Assembly (NCBI RefSeq): GCF_021018895.1
Contig: NC_079364.1
Coordinates: 18,059,885-18,123,884, forward strand
Length of the DNA: 64,000 bases
Reading direction: 5' to 3'
Source of the DNA: Seriola aureovittata
Taxonomy: Eukaryota > Chordata > Actinopteri > Carangiformes > Carangidae
How positions within the stretch are numbered: position 1 is the stretch's first letter; each line of letters begins with the position of its first letter. The notes beneath the pieces are model-generated. The model worked only from the letters and a program-made list of their open reading frames with translations. It was not told the origin of the DNA and searched no databases. The position numbers and the translations under genes are program-made. Positions 23,784-36,488 of the stretch are shown here, one piece after another.

Positions 23784-26700
23784 TCAGTTCTGTGATGCAT
23801 GCATTTGTGAAGGGGGACTCGGGCCATTGTCTGTGATGACAAAATAATTCCTTCCTTTTAGAGGGATAGATGAGAGCAGAGGGGTGACAGGGGTGGATGC
23901 AATCCCTGTAAAATATAAAAATACATTAGATTAGTTGAACTGACTTGAAAAAATGTATTTATGACTTTGTTGACATGATAGTTAATCACAGCTATTTGTC
24001 TGGACAACAATAATACATGGAGAAATCCATAGTAGTAAGGGCAGAGATTTCCAAAAGCTCATTCTTGTACAAGATGGTTACTGTTGACAGAAGCAAAGGA
24101 CATTACGCACAAAATCTCTTGTATCTTTCCTGGATGGGAGGAACTACCACTTGTGAGAAAATATGCCACTGAAAAAACGTTTGAAAGCATTTATGGGAAT
24201 TGGGATGCATGTGTCCCGTATATTTGACAAGATATCCTGGTTTCTACCTGTTGCTACTGATTTCCACCTCCATTCGTGAATGTACCAAAGTTCTCAAAGG
24301 ATAGTTGAGAAGTAGGAAACACTTTCTGATAATATATCACTAATAAATAACAACTGACCATGACATATTCTTAAAGAACAATTTAAGAGCATCACAGTGT
24401 TGATATTTCCTCTAGAGTGTATGCACCCCCCTGTGGTCAAATGTGGAATTGCAAGTAATATGAAACTAAATTGTTTTTTGTTTCACTGAGTTACAATATT
24501 AAATATATTATTATTATATAATTTCCTTGTGAAGACACAAATGGTTTCTTTAATGTCTGTGACTAACAAATTCATTGTACCTGAGGATGCACAGTGTCTG
24601 AGTGACTCCAGGAGGTTGGTGCTTGCAAATTTGACAACACATTTGAAAGGCTCATCCCTCTCTGTCATGGTCTTGTTGGTGTGGTCTTTGAATTTTGTCT
24701 CCAGCTGAGGAAAGATAAACATAAACATAATTCAGATGATCACAGCACAGATTAGTGCTGAGTTTTTGCATGTTTGCACTGAGACAGTGAGTTGAAACAT
24801 TTGTTTCTTTGATTCTGATATTTAATTACTATTCTACTTTTATTCAACACATTCAGTAATTTAAACACAAGCATGTCTCTGGGTACCTTGTAAACAGCAG
24901 ACTGTAGTTGAGGTAACATCCCATCACCGAAGGCTTCACAGGCCATCTGAAGTCTGTTTGCTGCAAGTCCAGCTTGTTCCCTTTCTATGCGTGGGTCTAT
25001 AAATACAAATAAAGCAAAAAATGAATTTATAAATAAAATGACAATGCAGAATTTAACCAGAACTACATGTAAAGCTAAAAAAAATATATATGTGTGGCAT
25101 CATACAAAAAATATTAATAAAACTCAGATCGAATGATTTGATAAACATACTTGAGACAGTGTGATTCTTTTCTGCAAGAGGGCTGGGATATTTTGTGGGA
25201 AACGCCTAGACGCAAACAAGAGAAGTGAGAATCCACTCCAAACCAAAATTTACAATACACATCAGCTCAATCTTTTGAAAAAAATACACAACTGGCTTCC
25301 TCAGCTGGGCTTTTCACAAGAAAACCTTTATCGAGAGTTATAATTACTTAACACTTGTTGGTCTTTGTACAGTGGCCCCCTTGACACCAACTGTGACTTG
25401 TCAAAATTTTTTATTATTTTATTAGTTTATACCAAGTGGTGGTACTATAATTCTGACCATATCCAAACAGTCACACAGTTAATAAGATTACAGCAAACCT
25501 CCACATAAACCGTATTATCTAAACCACTCATTTGAAAGTGAAAACACCGTTAACTGCCATCAAAAAATCTAGGTGCAAAGGTCAAACTAGAACCGGGAAA
25601 TAGTTCTGCAACATAATTGACATTTTCAATAGATAATAGATGAGTAGTAGATAGAGTGTAGATGAAGTGCAAAAGGGGTGAACATGTCAACAATTTATAA
25701 TTATCTTCAACAGGTGGTCATCAAGGTCAATACCTTTCCTCACACTATTACACAACATAGCTTTACTTGCACATGAAGAGCTCAGTGACAGAGCAGAGTA
25801 ATAATTCAACATGTTCAAATTCAGTTTATATAGATGGGTGCTGAATAGGCAAAAATCAAAGCTCAGAAGTACATTTTGGGCATCCATCCTTCCTCAGGGT
25901 GTTAACTGCCAGCAGCACCACCCAAAAAAAAAAACCAAACAAACAAGAAAAACATAGCAGGCTTACCTGTTGATATTGCCTCATCAGCAGGTCCCTAATG
26001 GCAGTAAGTTTCCGTCCACTGAGGTTAGCATCCTTAATAGCATGATATCTGGTGGACAGAACCAGGGCCTGCAAAGTACATCACTCTCTTAGAGGGGAAT
26101 AGAAAGACAGAAAAAAACAGATACCATGGAAACTTGACAAAGTCAAGATTAAATATAAAAGTCACTCCTCACCTGGGATAACAAGGGCTTTTGCTTTGAA
26201 GTCAGGCTGGTCACAAAGACATAGGGGGTTTGAAGATAGTGGACAACATATGTTGGTTTCAGGTGGTTAGGCCGAGATAAGCTGTCTCCCCACGCAATCC
26301 GAATCCATACAGCTTCATCCGTGTGCTTCTTTATTTTGACAGAGACCTTGAATGCAATGTCAAAAGAATACCTTTAATATAGGATGTTAAACAAAGAGAA
26401 GCCCATTAAATGTATTTTAATGATGCAACCGTATAAACGGTAGGATTTTATGAGGAGGACTTACATGTCTTACGAGCTCACTGAGGTGAGATTTGAATTG
26501 CTCCTTAAACTGCATCAGCTCGACAGAGTGAGCATCATCTGGAAAACAAAGAAATTTTTGAATGTACATTAAAAGGGACACAATTAAGATCTATTCCATC
26601 AAAATGCTGCAGAAATGGGAATACATTTGTTAGTTTGTACTTCCATTAACAACCAATGTGGGAATATCTTTATTTAACCTGCTAAACTCCACTTGGTCCA

Positions 26701-28254
26701 CATACCAAGAACTTGTCAGACCTTCACAATGCATGGTATAATTTAGGCTAGACCAATCAGCATTCAGAAAAAATCAAAATTCGATATAATAGTGCAGCCA
26801 TAAACATAATAATATGGGTTTGAATTGTAAACTCAACTCAATTATAATATTGCTTTGAATTCCCCAGAAAAACAGACAGAGTATATACTGTTGAAGAAAA
26901 TTCACTCAAGTCCTTAGTTTGAAGTTTGCTGTAGAGAAGTAAGTTTAATGGTGCCCCAGGATACGGTGAGCCAACTGACACAGAGCGGCTCTGAAGCAGT
27001 AGACTGACCACGAGTGTAGGGCAGGGGGACAGTTATACAGTGAAAGACAAAGGATGGACAACTGTATTTGCATATACCTGGGGTTACAGACATTTGGTCA
27101 GACAGGAAAGGGAGTTATAACAAAAGGTAATGTTTATCAGAGGTCTTGTAGTGTAGCACCTTGGTTCAAGTTATCAGGGGGTAGGAGGGGGCCTTGGGCT
27201 TGATCAGCATATCCATAGTAGGGCCAGGAAGGGCCCTTAGACTAGATCAGCATATGTATGGATAGGGCAGACAGGGCCCCTAGACTGAATCAACATATGC
27301 ACAGGTAAGATGTTGTTAAGACAATGAAGCGTTGGTGATGTAAGAGGGAGACAGACGGTTTAAGGTAAGTAGTATCTCCTTGATCAAGGATCAAGGAGTC
27401 GAATCAGTGGGGTTATAGGGTTATTTCTAGGTGCCAGTCAGTTTACATTACAGGATGTGTATTTTCTTCCTCAATACCTTGCTATATGTAAGTGTAAAAT
27501 ACATGATGACCCAGCAGGATTTTTGACTGATTAAGTGTGCAAACCCTGATCCACCAGGTTAGAGTATAAAGCTACAGACGCCCAGCCCTCCGTTGTACAA
27601 GATACATCTTCTTATTTTTGCATACCTTCAGGGTCCATGAGTTGGAAGGCATACCACATCCCCTGGTTTGGATTGTCTATGATATCTGAGAGACAATGAA
27701 ACAAAAGCGACACATTAAGCGTTATTGGTTTGATGACATGGTTTCAAGCCCAAATGACGAAATTTCACTTGACTTACATATCATCTCGAGTTCTGTTATT
27801 TGTTTAGCTGTCCACTCATTTTCCTGTGTAGAAAAAGACAAAAGAATGGAGGTTCAAGGAAAAGAAATACACAAAAACACTAGAAAAGTGCAATTTATGT
27901 AATGTATATCGAAAAGTATCGAGAACAAACAGTAAATTTCAAATGTCATTAGATTTAACGTGGCAAAGTTGACCCATTTCAGCAAGTATTTTGATAAATA
28001 ACATGCCCTCAGCCAACTACCAGGTTGCTGTTTTTTACACTGTATATTTCACACAATTAATGTTTAAGAAACACGCTACATACCTCACATATGGCGAGCA
28101 GTTTCTCCGTTACCGCCCATTTCGGCTGAGTAAAATCCATGGATTGTCGCTGAGCCACCGTCAAACGACCCCATTTCTCCAGCGTAGTTTTTAACAATGG
28201 AGTCGGTATTCGTCTCATAAGTCGCTGCAGTAAGCGTCTAGTAGAGTTATCCAT
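23784..28254 (-). CDS. cenpn: Centromere protein N
   Basis: Constitutive centromere protein that reads CENP-A nucleosomes and pairs with CENP-L. Ten coding exons, all phases agreeing: 28084-28254, 27778-27823, 27626-27685, 26465-26538, 26173-26346, 25967-26068, 25151-25205, 24887-24996, 24581-24704, 23784-23905; 345 residues (human 339). Conserved stretches seen: an N-terminal pyrin-like helical segment (MDNSTRRLLQRLM, then FTQPKWAVTEKLLAICE), AVWIRIAWG and KPTYVVHYLQTPYVF in exon 5, YHAIKDANLSGRKL in exon 6, LETKFKDHTNKT in exon 9, and GIASTPVTPLLSSIPLKGRNYF in the last exon, which matches the human end. The start at 28254 has a good context (aagaATGg). CMC2 lies head-to-head with it, as in human. 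Complete and apparently intact. Confidence 0.95.
26889..27473. mobile_element. Solo LTR in CENPN intron 3
   Basis: A 585-bp segment begins TGTTGAAGAAAAT and ends ATTTTCTTCCTCA, an imperfect terminal inverted repeat with TG...CA ends. It is flanked by a 4-bp direct repeat, atac, at 26885-26888 and 27474-27477. No internal retroelement coding sequence is present. Near its 3' part are three tandem units of about 43 bp, each starting gggcc (27189, 27231, 27274). Gypsy or retrovirus-like origin cannot be told apart. Confidence 0.65.
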
Positions 28255-28460
28255 TCTTACTCTCACGGTAATCGAAAACTAATTGTATTGTATGATAATT
28301 CTTGAGTTTAATTAAAACCTTTGGCTCTGTCTACCACGCACGGTACAGTCAGAGCCAGGCTTTGGTACAGTTAAGAAAATCCAAACAAACCGCCGACAAA
28401 AGAACACACGAATAGACCAATCAGATACTAACAGAAAATCTACGCGCACTTCCTGCGACG
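28255..28460 (-). promoter_or_regulatory. cenpn: CENPN promoter region
   Basis: CpG-containing stretch with an ETS-like acttcctg near 28449 and a short 5'UTR. No TATA box. Boundaries approximate. Confidence 0.35.
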
Positions 28461-29269
28461 CCCCCTGCTGAGTTGGAGTGGTAATAATCTAGTGCTGAAG
28501 CTGCTGTTAGCTACTACTGTAGCTGCCTCTCCATGGTATATCTTACCAGTAGAGCATTTTATAAAAATTATAATACTTTATCTGACTTACTTATCTGTCA
28601 TTAAAAAAAACATAAAAACATAAAAAATATATTAAAAACAGAGAAGAAGATAAAATATTTTAAAAACAAGAACAACAGAGATTTTCTCAGAGATAAAATA
28701 AAGAACATACAGTACAACACCGAGATGATTAGTAGAGTACAAAAAAGGAAAGAAGAAGCTCTGCTACACAACAGTATGTCTATTTGTATAACATTTCTTT
28801 AATCTTTGCTTTTTGTCTTTGAAAAATGTCACAGTTTCACCTCTTAACACTAAACAAAAAGTCTGAATAGGGGAATTCATTCTTTGAACTTCAACCTCGT
28901 CGACATGCACCCTGTGATAACGTGTCACGTGAAAAAGGTTGAGGACCACTGATCTATATGAACGTGTGACTAGGTATTATTCAGTAATTGCCATTTTATT
29001 TAATTTAAATAAGTAAATACTGAATTTAAATGTAAGATACATCTTTACACTTTATAGCTAAATATAATTAATGTGGATATGTTTAAAAATGTGCGTTTAA
29101 AAAAATAAGTAAATTTCTTATTAACTAAAATTTATAGTTGAGGGAGCCCTATTACCAAGCTTCACTAAACTGATAATGTTATCTTAACTCTATAAGGCTC
29201 ATTACTTGCTGCAATCCTGTCTACACTCTCTCTATTCCTACATTGATAAAGAGAAACAGAGGTGCATTT
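28461..29269. other. AT-rich spacer between CENPN and CMC2
   Basis: Long A/T-rich tracts (28560-28720, 28980-29130). No gene recognised. Confidence 0.4.
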
Positions 29270-29615
29270 GATAACTAGAATGACACTCAGTAGAGTGCAA
29301 ACCTCTGCCATTGCCGAACAATGTTATTGTTATCCAATATTATCTGGATCTGCACCAAATTGTGTTACATTAATAAACTTGATTTTTTTACATCAAGATT
29401 TATATTGCAATGTTAAGGAAAGTGATTAAAGAATGATCTGTCCTTCTACCTGGATTCACAGCAAAATTCAGTGGGTTCTTCTGGACCTATGCCCCACCCC
29501 TTCACCAAGTTAGGTGCAAATTGGTTCTGTACTTTTTTTTTCCAATCCTGCTGACTGACAAACAAACAAACAAACAAAATGGGTGAAAACATAACCTCCA
29601 TGGCACAGGTAATAA
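29270..29615 (-). repeat. Common fish interspersed repeat (copy 1)
   Basis: Carries agtagagtgcaaacctctgc, a tatctggatctgcaccaaat block, a (caaa)n run after gactga and a gtgaaaacataacctcc end. It is the reverse-oriented relative of the copy at 61085-61600. A widespread teleost repeat; class not assigned. Confidence 0.6.
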
Positions 29616-30227
29616 AAAAAAAGTGTGTTTGAAGATACAGAGATTCAGTAACGTGAATGTATATGTTTGTTTGTTTGCATTTTTGTATGTGTTAATTATA
29701 CAGAACTCTGGGGAGAGAGTGGGCTGGGTGGGGACCCAAACGCACACAAAACAGGTGAATAGACAATAAGTAGTTATGTAATATGTTTACCAGGAGTTTA
29801 CCCTCTCTTTTAGTTAGTTGCTTCATTTAATGAGCTGCAGTGACATCTGTAGTAAAGCTACATCTTGCGAATTAATACACATAGGACACATAGGAAGATA
29901 ACAAGGCTTGTCTGTTATATGCCATTGTCTGAATGTGAGGTCACCGAGTGTGTATTAATGTGAAGGTTGGGTGACCTATTTCCATTTCTGCTACTTTCTA
30001 AATCCTATATATTTTAACTCACTAAATTTATTTGACAGCTACAGCTACTACTGGAGCAGCAGGGCTATCATCTCTGAATTGTTTTTGAGAAACGAAAGCA
30101 GAAATGTTAAGTGGAAATATGAAAACTAATCATTAATGCCCATCAATTCCACCAGCCATCACAAATGCCTTTAGCTAAAATAAGACACGATACACAGTGT
30201 ACATAGTTGTCAAAACAACACTAGCTA

Positions 30228-30311
30228 GAAGAAAAGAAAAGAAAAGAAAAGAAAAGAAAAGAAAAGAAAAGAAAAGAAAAGAAAAGAAAAGAAAAGAAAA
30301 GAAAAGAAAAG
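30228..30311. repeat. (GAAAA)n microsatellite
   Basis: About sixteen pentamer copies. It creates an open frame of alternating Lys/Arg/Glu that is not a gene. Confidence 0.95.
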
Positions 30312-30397
30312 ACTCAGTGGCCAAGCGTCAAATGCATCCAGAAGCAAACACGGACGTACGTTACAAGCAAACCTCTTGTGTCTCGTGTAAACTTCCG

Positions 30398-30497
30398 CCA
30401 ATAGAAGTCCCACCTTTTATGAGAACAACGCACGCCATTGGTGGATTGAGGAAAAAAGCGAATGCCAATTCGTTACTGAATATTGTCATTTAATTGG
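30398..30497 (+). promoter_or_regulatory. cmc2: CMC2 promoter with three CCAAT boxes
   Basis: CCAAT at 30398-30402 and its complement ATTGG at 30437-30441 and 30493-30497, with no TATA box. Spaced multiple CCAAT boxes are the NF-Y signature of housekeeping promoters. The CMC2 transcription start should lie within the next few hundred bases. Confidence 0.4.
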
Positions 30498-31029
30498 CTA
30501 TCAACTAGTTACGAAAGCTTCAGCATTGTAACAGGCAGCATGTCTTACGGGACCTTGTTGTTTTTGTAGGTTATATTGATGTTAGTACAAGTACAACAAA
30601 TTTAGTCGACATTGTAGAAGCATTACAGTAACCTGAGCGTTACTCAACAGGAAAGAAGACGAAGCCCTTCGTAGGTCTTCCGTGGTTTCATGGATTTATA
30701 TTGTCAATGCTAGCTGACAGCTAGCGGTTAGCTGGCGTGACATTTCACCCGAGGTGTGCAGGAAAACTTCTCCGGTAACCCAGCCTTTCTACTGTAAACG
30801 GTATCACGCTGTTATTATTATTAGATGTGCACTATGTATAAACCAAGGTATTCTGTTGCAATGCTATGTCAAAACTCAGCTCAGTGCCAAATGTCAAAAC
30901 ACCAGAGTCTTGTAGTGAGTGCTATACTGTTCACATGAATCCAGAGGATTCAGTGTTGAGGCAGGTCGTTTACAAAGTCACGGTATTGTATATTTATCCC
31001 AGTGTTATACTCTTGCCCTCTCTCTCTTC

Positions 31030-31051
31030 CTCTCTGTGTCTGCAGGTAAGT
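31030..31051 (+). other. cmc2: Back-to-back acceptor/donor in CMC2 leader
   Basis: A pyrimidine-rich tract runs directly into tgcag|gtaagt with the AG/GT junction at 31045/31046. That is either the start of an alternative non-coding exon or a recursive splice site. No coding frame follows. Confidence 0.35.
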
Positions 31052-31614
31052 GGCCACTGGAAGAATAAACTTCATCATCACAATGACAGCTCAGGAAGGA
31101 GAGGGATGGGGAGGCGTTAGTATCCTTGGCATGTCCTTGGCAAAAGTCTAATTAACAATGCTGAGATGACATAGTGTAAAGAAAGAAGTGCTGAAACAAC
31201 TGGTGGAGTGATTAATTAGTGGTTGTATCAGAGCATTCATCAACATTTTAGTTCAAATCGATCAATTGCTTAAGCCATTTATCAAGCAAAAATAGTACCA
31301 GTTCCAGATTCTCAGACAAGATATCCTGTTATTCTCCTTTTTTCTTTGGCTTTTGTACTGTTAACCAGGCAAAACTCTGACTCAGTAGTGTAGATTTGAT
31401 GTCTTACATAATAGAAAAGTGCAGTACAGCAGAAAGCAAAACTGTGTTTAAAGGTAAACTTAGCTGCATGTGGTGCACTTAAAGATGTATTACCACCAAA
31501 TCGCATCTGTTATAATATTCTCATTATTGTCAACTTGGTGCTCCTCAATCAGTGCTCCTCTTGTTTGTGGCTTTTCAGTATTGCGGCAGTGCTTCAGTAA
31601 ACCCTTAACTCAGA

Positions 31615-32072
31615 ATGCATCCTGATCTGTCACCTCACCTGCACACGGATGAGTGCAATGAACTAATAAGTCATCTGAGGCAGTGCCACACAGAGGTAGG
31701 TTTTTCATTAAATTCTAGTATTGCTGTGTGCTCTACAGCCACAGAAAAAAAAACTATTCAAATTTTCTTTCTTGTTACCCTCAGCACAATGTCATGAAGT
31801 TCTTTGGCACGTGTAATGATGTGGACCGCGCAATGCGTCAGTGCCTGAAGAAAGAGGTCTGTCAGTTATTTTTTTGCACTTTGTGAATAAGACACAACAA
31901 GCGCTGTGACTACTGACCTTCGGTGTATATATATATATATATGTAGCTTTTTAATTCATGTTTTCTTTCTTTCCTTACCATTCAACAGAGACTGGAAAAG
32001 CGGGAGCGCAGCAAGCAGCATGCACAAGAGATGAAAAGGAGGCTGAAAGAAGGGCCCAAGGAGCATATCTGA
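31615..32072 (+). CDS. cmc2: COX assembly mitochondrial protein 2 (CMC2)
   Basis: Small intermembrane-space protein needed for cytochrome c oxidase assembly, imported through the MIA40 route. Three coding exons: 31615-31695 (27 codons), 31785-31856 (24), 31989-32072 (27 plus TGA), all phase 0; 78 residues (human 79). The twin CX9C motif is complete: C14 and C24 in the first exon, and [11 protein letters not shown] in the second. The start [11 protein letters not shown] matches vertebrate orthologues. The tail is Lys/Arg-rich. Introns are only 89 and 132 bases; the second contains a short (at)n run. CENPN lies upstream in the opposite orientation and CDYL2 converges from downstream. Confidence 0.95.
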
Positions 32073-32514
32073 AGGACATTTTACTGCAACTTTTCCACTG
32101 GCAGTGCAGTTTAGAAGTATTCAGATATTGGGACATTGGTTTAAGCATGGCACTGTGTAACATGCCTCCCCTGTTGTTTTTGTGTCAAGACAGAGGGAAG
32201 GTTGTAACTCTGTCTCTTTAAATTCAGAGGCGTGTGTGTTATATCAGGAGTAACAGGTCTAAGTGTGATTTGATAGTGTACATCAGCTACTTCAAGGTGC
32301 TGTTATTATTGTATATTATTGCTTTACTATTATTTTGATCTGTTGAGAGACACACACAACCACAGGTAATTTAAATGTCAGGATCATATACCAGCAGTGA
32401 CAAACCTGGATTAGGTTGTACAGCTTATTCTTGTATTTACTATGTAATGAACCCTCCTACAACCTTCCAGAACATTTTAGGTCATCATTAAAACAATAAC
32501 ATCTAGTACTTTAG

Positions 32515-32520
32515 AATAAA
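32515..32520 (+). other. cmc2: CMC2 poly(A) signal (candidate)
   Basis: aataaa 443 bases past the stop codon. A second candidate, aataaag, is near 32851. Confidence 0.4.
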
Positions 32521-33616
32521 AATTGCTGCTGATCCTCATTAATTCCCCCTATATTAGCAGTTTGTTACCACATCAAAGAGATCAGTGTAGCTGGTGGCAG
32601 AAGCCTTTCATCCAACCATTATTTTAGTTGGCAGGACACCTCAGGAATATTCTGGTACCTGAAAGTGATTTATAAAAACATGGAGAGTCCATTTCAGGGT
32701 ATAAAAGATGCATATAAAAACAAAAGAGAGACCTGTGGCTGTGTTACACTCAATGTCAGTACACAGTACATACATAATGAGTATAGTCATTTTGTTTGAA
32801 AGATTATTGGAAAGGAGAAATTATTGGTTCATGAGAAGTTTGATTCCAAATAAAGAGATACAATCAGTTAAGTTGGTATGTTGTGTAAAAAACACTGTGA
32901 AACAACTAAGTATCAGGGTATGTACTGGTCTTTGAAAGCCCTCAAAAAGTCCCTACTTGTCATACCTTCATACTTTGGCTGGTATGGTATTAAAAATTAA
33001 AACAGGTATTGAATTCTATATGTGGTATTAAAAAGGGTTAATGTTCTAACTTCAGCTGGTAAGGTTGTGGAAGGATGCACTAAACCTCTCTTCAGCTGTG
33101 TACTGGCTCTTGGTTGATAAGTTTGTGTTCCTGTGACTGAAAGTTTATGTTTAGGTCACAAGATGACACCTGAGCCATTTGCTTGCTTGGGCTCAGAATC
33201 ATTACTAAGTGGACCTTTAAGGCTGAATAATCTTTATCACATTGAATATCGTTTCCAAAGGTTGTCTTTTTGTTGTTGTTTTTTTTTCCAAAAATCAAAC
33301 AAAGACTACAACACTAAAAACTGATTGCAGCAGATCTGTTAGATCAGTTAGAAGGACTCTTACTTCCTTAAAACCTACACAGGAAATCCCAAGCCCCTGT
33401 CTGTCCAACAACTGATCCAAGTTAAATGACAATAGGACTGAAAGATGTGACCAGCAAAGGATTCAAAATGTAGACTGAAGCTCAGTTCCTTCATATCTAA
33501 ATGATTTGTAAATTGTTGCGGTATCAGAGTCATGACCTTGAACATCTATTTTCACACTATTACTATACAGTTTTCAGAAATGTAAAACAAAAAACACATT
33601 GTGAAAGTACTGTTTC
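32521..33616. other. Region between converging CMC2 and CDYL2 transcripts
   Basis: No coding sequence or recognised repeat. Confidence 0.4.
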
Positions 33617-36488
33617 TTTATTTGAAGCAGCTCACACTACCCATCACAAAGTATGGATCAATATTTGACAGATATTTAAATTGTAAGGCACCCCAAGATG
33701 TGCTTTGAGACAATGTGGGAGAAAAAAAAAAAAAACATACATGAGACAATGCAAGATATTGTGATTGTGAAAGACAAAACACAGAAACCTATCATAAACG
33801 CTGTCATTTGTAATAAATAATGAAGCAAACAGGAGTAAGTTTAGTTTGTTTTTTAAGTTATAACTGATAAACATCAAATTTTATAATCAAGCACATTTCA
33901 AACACATGCTTAGGTGGGAATCAAGATATGGTGCCTTAGACAGAAACCAATAGTGTGATACTGAAAAAAATGCATTCTTTATCTCAGATGACACACTGAA
34001 AAGAATTTATAGTATCTTACAAATTAAAATAAATAAAGTAATAAATACATAAAGACCCCTTTCTTGAAGGATCAGTGTGATTTAAACTCAGTCGACCTGA
34101 GTAATTTGTATTCGCAGCCACATTACACAGGTCCCTATCACCTCTTCTTGGGGCCCTAAAGCAATAATGGGGGTATTAAATGTTATTTACCAATCGACAA
34201 TGAATATAGGTGAAGAAGTGAATGTAGGAACCCTTTCATTATAAAAAATAAATAAATTGAATGATTATTTAAGCCTAATGGAGTTTTTGGTTACAAACCT
34301 GCCAAGCTGCCTGTGAGAACATGACAATTTTGATTCTAAGAGCTGAATCTCTGCAGCTGATTATCCTTTTATCCTGTCTTACTAGATGTACAAAGTTAGA
34401 GTTAGAGTGTTTAATGGCTTAAAAATGTTGACAAACGCTTCAAGCCATTAATTATTCACTGCAATCAAACTGCAACGGCCAGAAATAAAATCATTAACGT
34501 CATGGAGCATTAACAGAGTCTCATATGCATGAAAATGACAAATCTGAAAGACAATAAAGGTCATTTTATCAATCATCTGTTTATACTAATAAAGCTCAGT
34601 AAAACATAATATTATTTGTTAAATTACCTGACAAGCATTTGATACTTTACAACAACATACTTAATCTGATAATGTCAAATGAAAATGTAAACATTCCAAT
34701 GACAACAGTGTTTAAACATTTTGGTTTTTGTATAAATTATCCATTTTCCTGACCCATTTTGTTCATCAAAGTTTTTATGGGATAATTTAAAAAGGTTGAC
34801 TGGGAGGGTCGGGGTGCCTCTGGCGCAAAAGAAACCACATGGCACAGCACATCCACACATTTATCTCAAATAAATACAAAAATAAACTGCAACATTTCTA
34901 ACAATACTTACAATGCTGGTACAAAATATACCCTGAAATACAAGGTACTCAGACAGGCAACACATTTATATGTACAGTATATTACATGCAATTAGTTACA
35001 CAAAACAGTCTACATTATCTATATATTATTCTTTACTGCATGTGTACAACTGCAAAAATGCACAAATATCTTCTGAGTTTTACAAAACAATTTTCACAGA
35101 ACTACATTTTTTTTTTTGGTAAACCAAAATAGATCCCTAACTATAGTACACATCCAAATATAAAATTTCTTGAAATCTTAAATCATCACATGCAGATAAG
35201 GACAAAGTCGCGTTGCATTTCCACAATATTGATCACTGACTATCTGCATTGATAAATGGAAGCCACGTTTTATGTATGAACTACCACAGTGCTGCATGTT
35301 AAGCTATTATGTAGCTCAAATAAAGTGGGATAAAATTCATCGCTAATCCTTCCATGTGATATGTGCCGCTAATTCATTTAATCATCTAAAGTCATTTCAT
35401 ACTCAAGCCAAAATGCCAGTTGATTAAGAACAAATAAATTGTATTTAGTGCCAGCATTCACAAAAACCTTCCAGTGTTCTCCATTTCTGCCAAAATATTT
35501 CTACATACCTTTCAATTCAAACAAGTTTCCCTTGAAAGAAAAATTTGTATAAATAAAAGTTAAATGAAATTCTTTCCATATCTGTTATGTTGTAGCTGTA
35601 AAAATAACTGAAGACAGATGGATATTGACAGAATGATATTGCATGTACTAATGCACTATGAGTACATAAGCATTAATTTTGATTTTGTGTAACGGAAGCA
35701 AAGTTTTGGTGATTCTGATAATGATAACAAAGTCACTGGAAAACGAGATGTCTGTTCTGTGTAATAAAGACTTTTACAGTATAAATAATGAATTAAGTGA
35801 TGAAGAGAGAAAAAAAAAGTCAGTTTTCTTTGAGCTGTCTGTGAATCTGTTGTGAGCATGTATGAGCATTTGTAACCAGTTTTCTAGTAGTTGTCTTCTG
35901 TTATACAGAGCGGATGGAATGTGTATGTTAAGGAGCAAGAATCATTGTCCTCAAACTTTGGTTTACACTTCAACTCAAAACAAGAAGCAACTATAAGAAA
36001 ATTCTTAAAAGATTTTAAAATGCATCTTATATACAGAAAGCAACTCTTTTACACACTTGAAATAAATATATATTTATATATATTATCATCACTTTATCAT
36101 GTGCTTTCAGACATACACTTATTTCATACATCCTGATGATTAAGTCGGGCATAGGTGCAGAAACACTCTGTACCTCCCTGCATTTAAGCAATGCACATTT
36201 GGCCCTTTGCTCTTTGACTCTTTAAAAAGAGAAGAAACATCTGGACGGTTGTGGGTCCAATAAAAAAAAAAAAAAAAAAGTTGATTTTTAATGTTGATGA
36301 TGAAGATTTTTTTTTTTTTTTTTTGGTAGCGATGTAAGAAAACACAACTCCAGAGTATCCCTCTGCTGATGGATGGAAACAAAGGCCCTTAATATCTTTC
36401 AGTTTGAGATCAGAACCTTATCATCCTGGATGTCCCTCTGTCGGTAGTGTCAGATCTTCACTGACCCTGGTGTCCTGAGTGTGGATAG
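33617..36488 (-). other. cdyl2: Probable CDYL2 3'UTR
   Basis: Repeat-poor AT-rich block after the CDYL2 stop. tttatt at 33617-33622 gives AATAAA on the minus strand. T and A runs near 36260 and 36308 (tandem poly-A/poly-T) could form a hairpin. Length is inferred. Confidence 0.4.

Noticed and set aside
27189..27315. Direct repeats considered as a CRISPR-like array
   Set aside because: Only three diverged units without unique spacers, inside a vertebrate LTR.
30197..30493. 98-residue frame rich in KRKEK repeats
   Set aside because: It is created by the (GAAAA)n microsatellite; no start context, motif or splice support.
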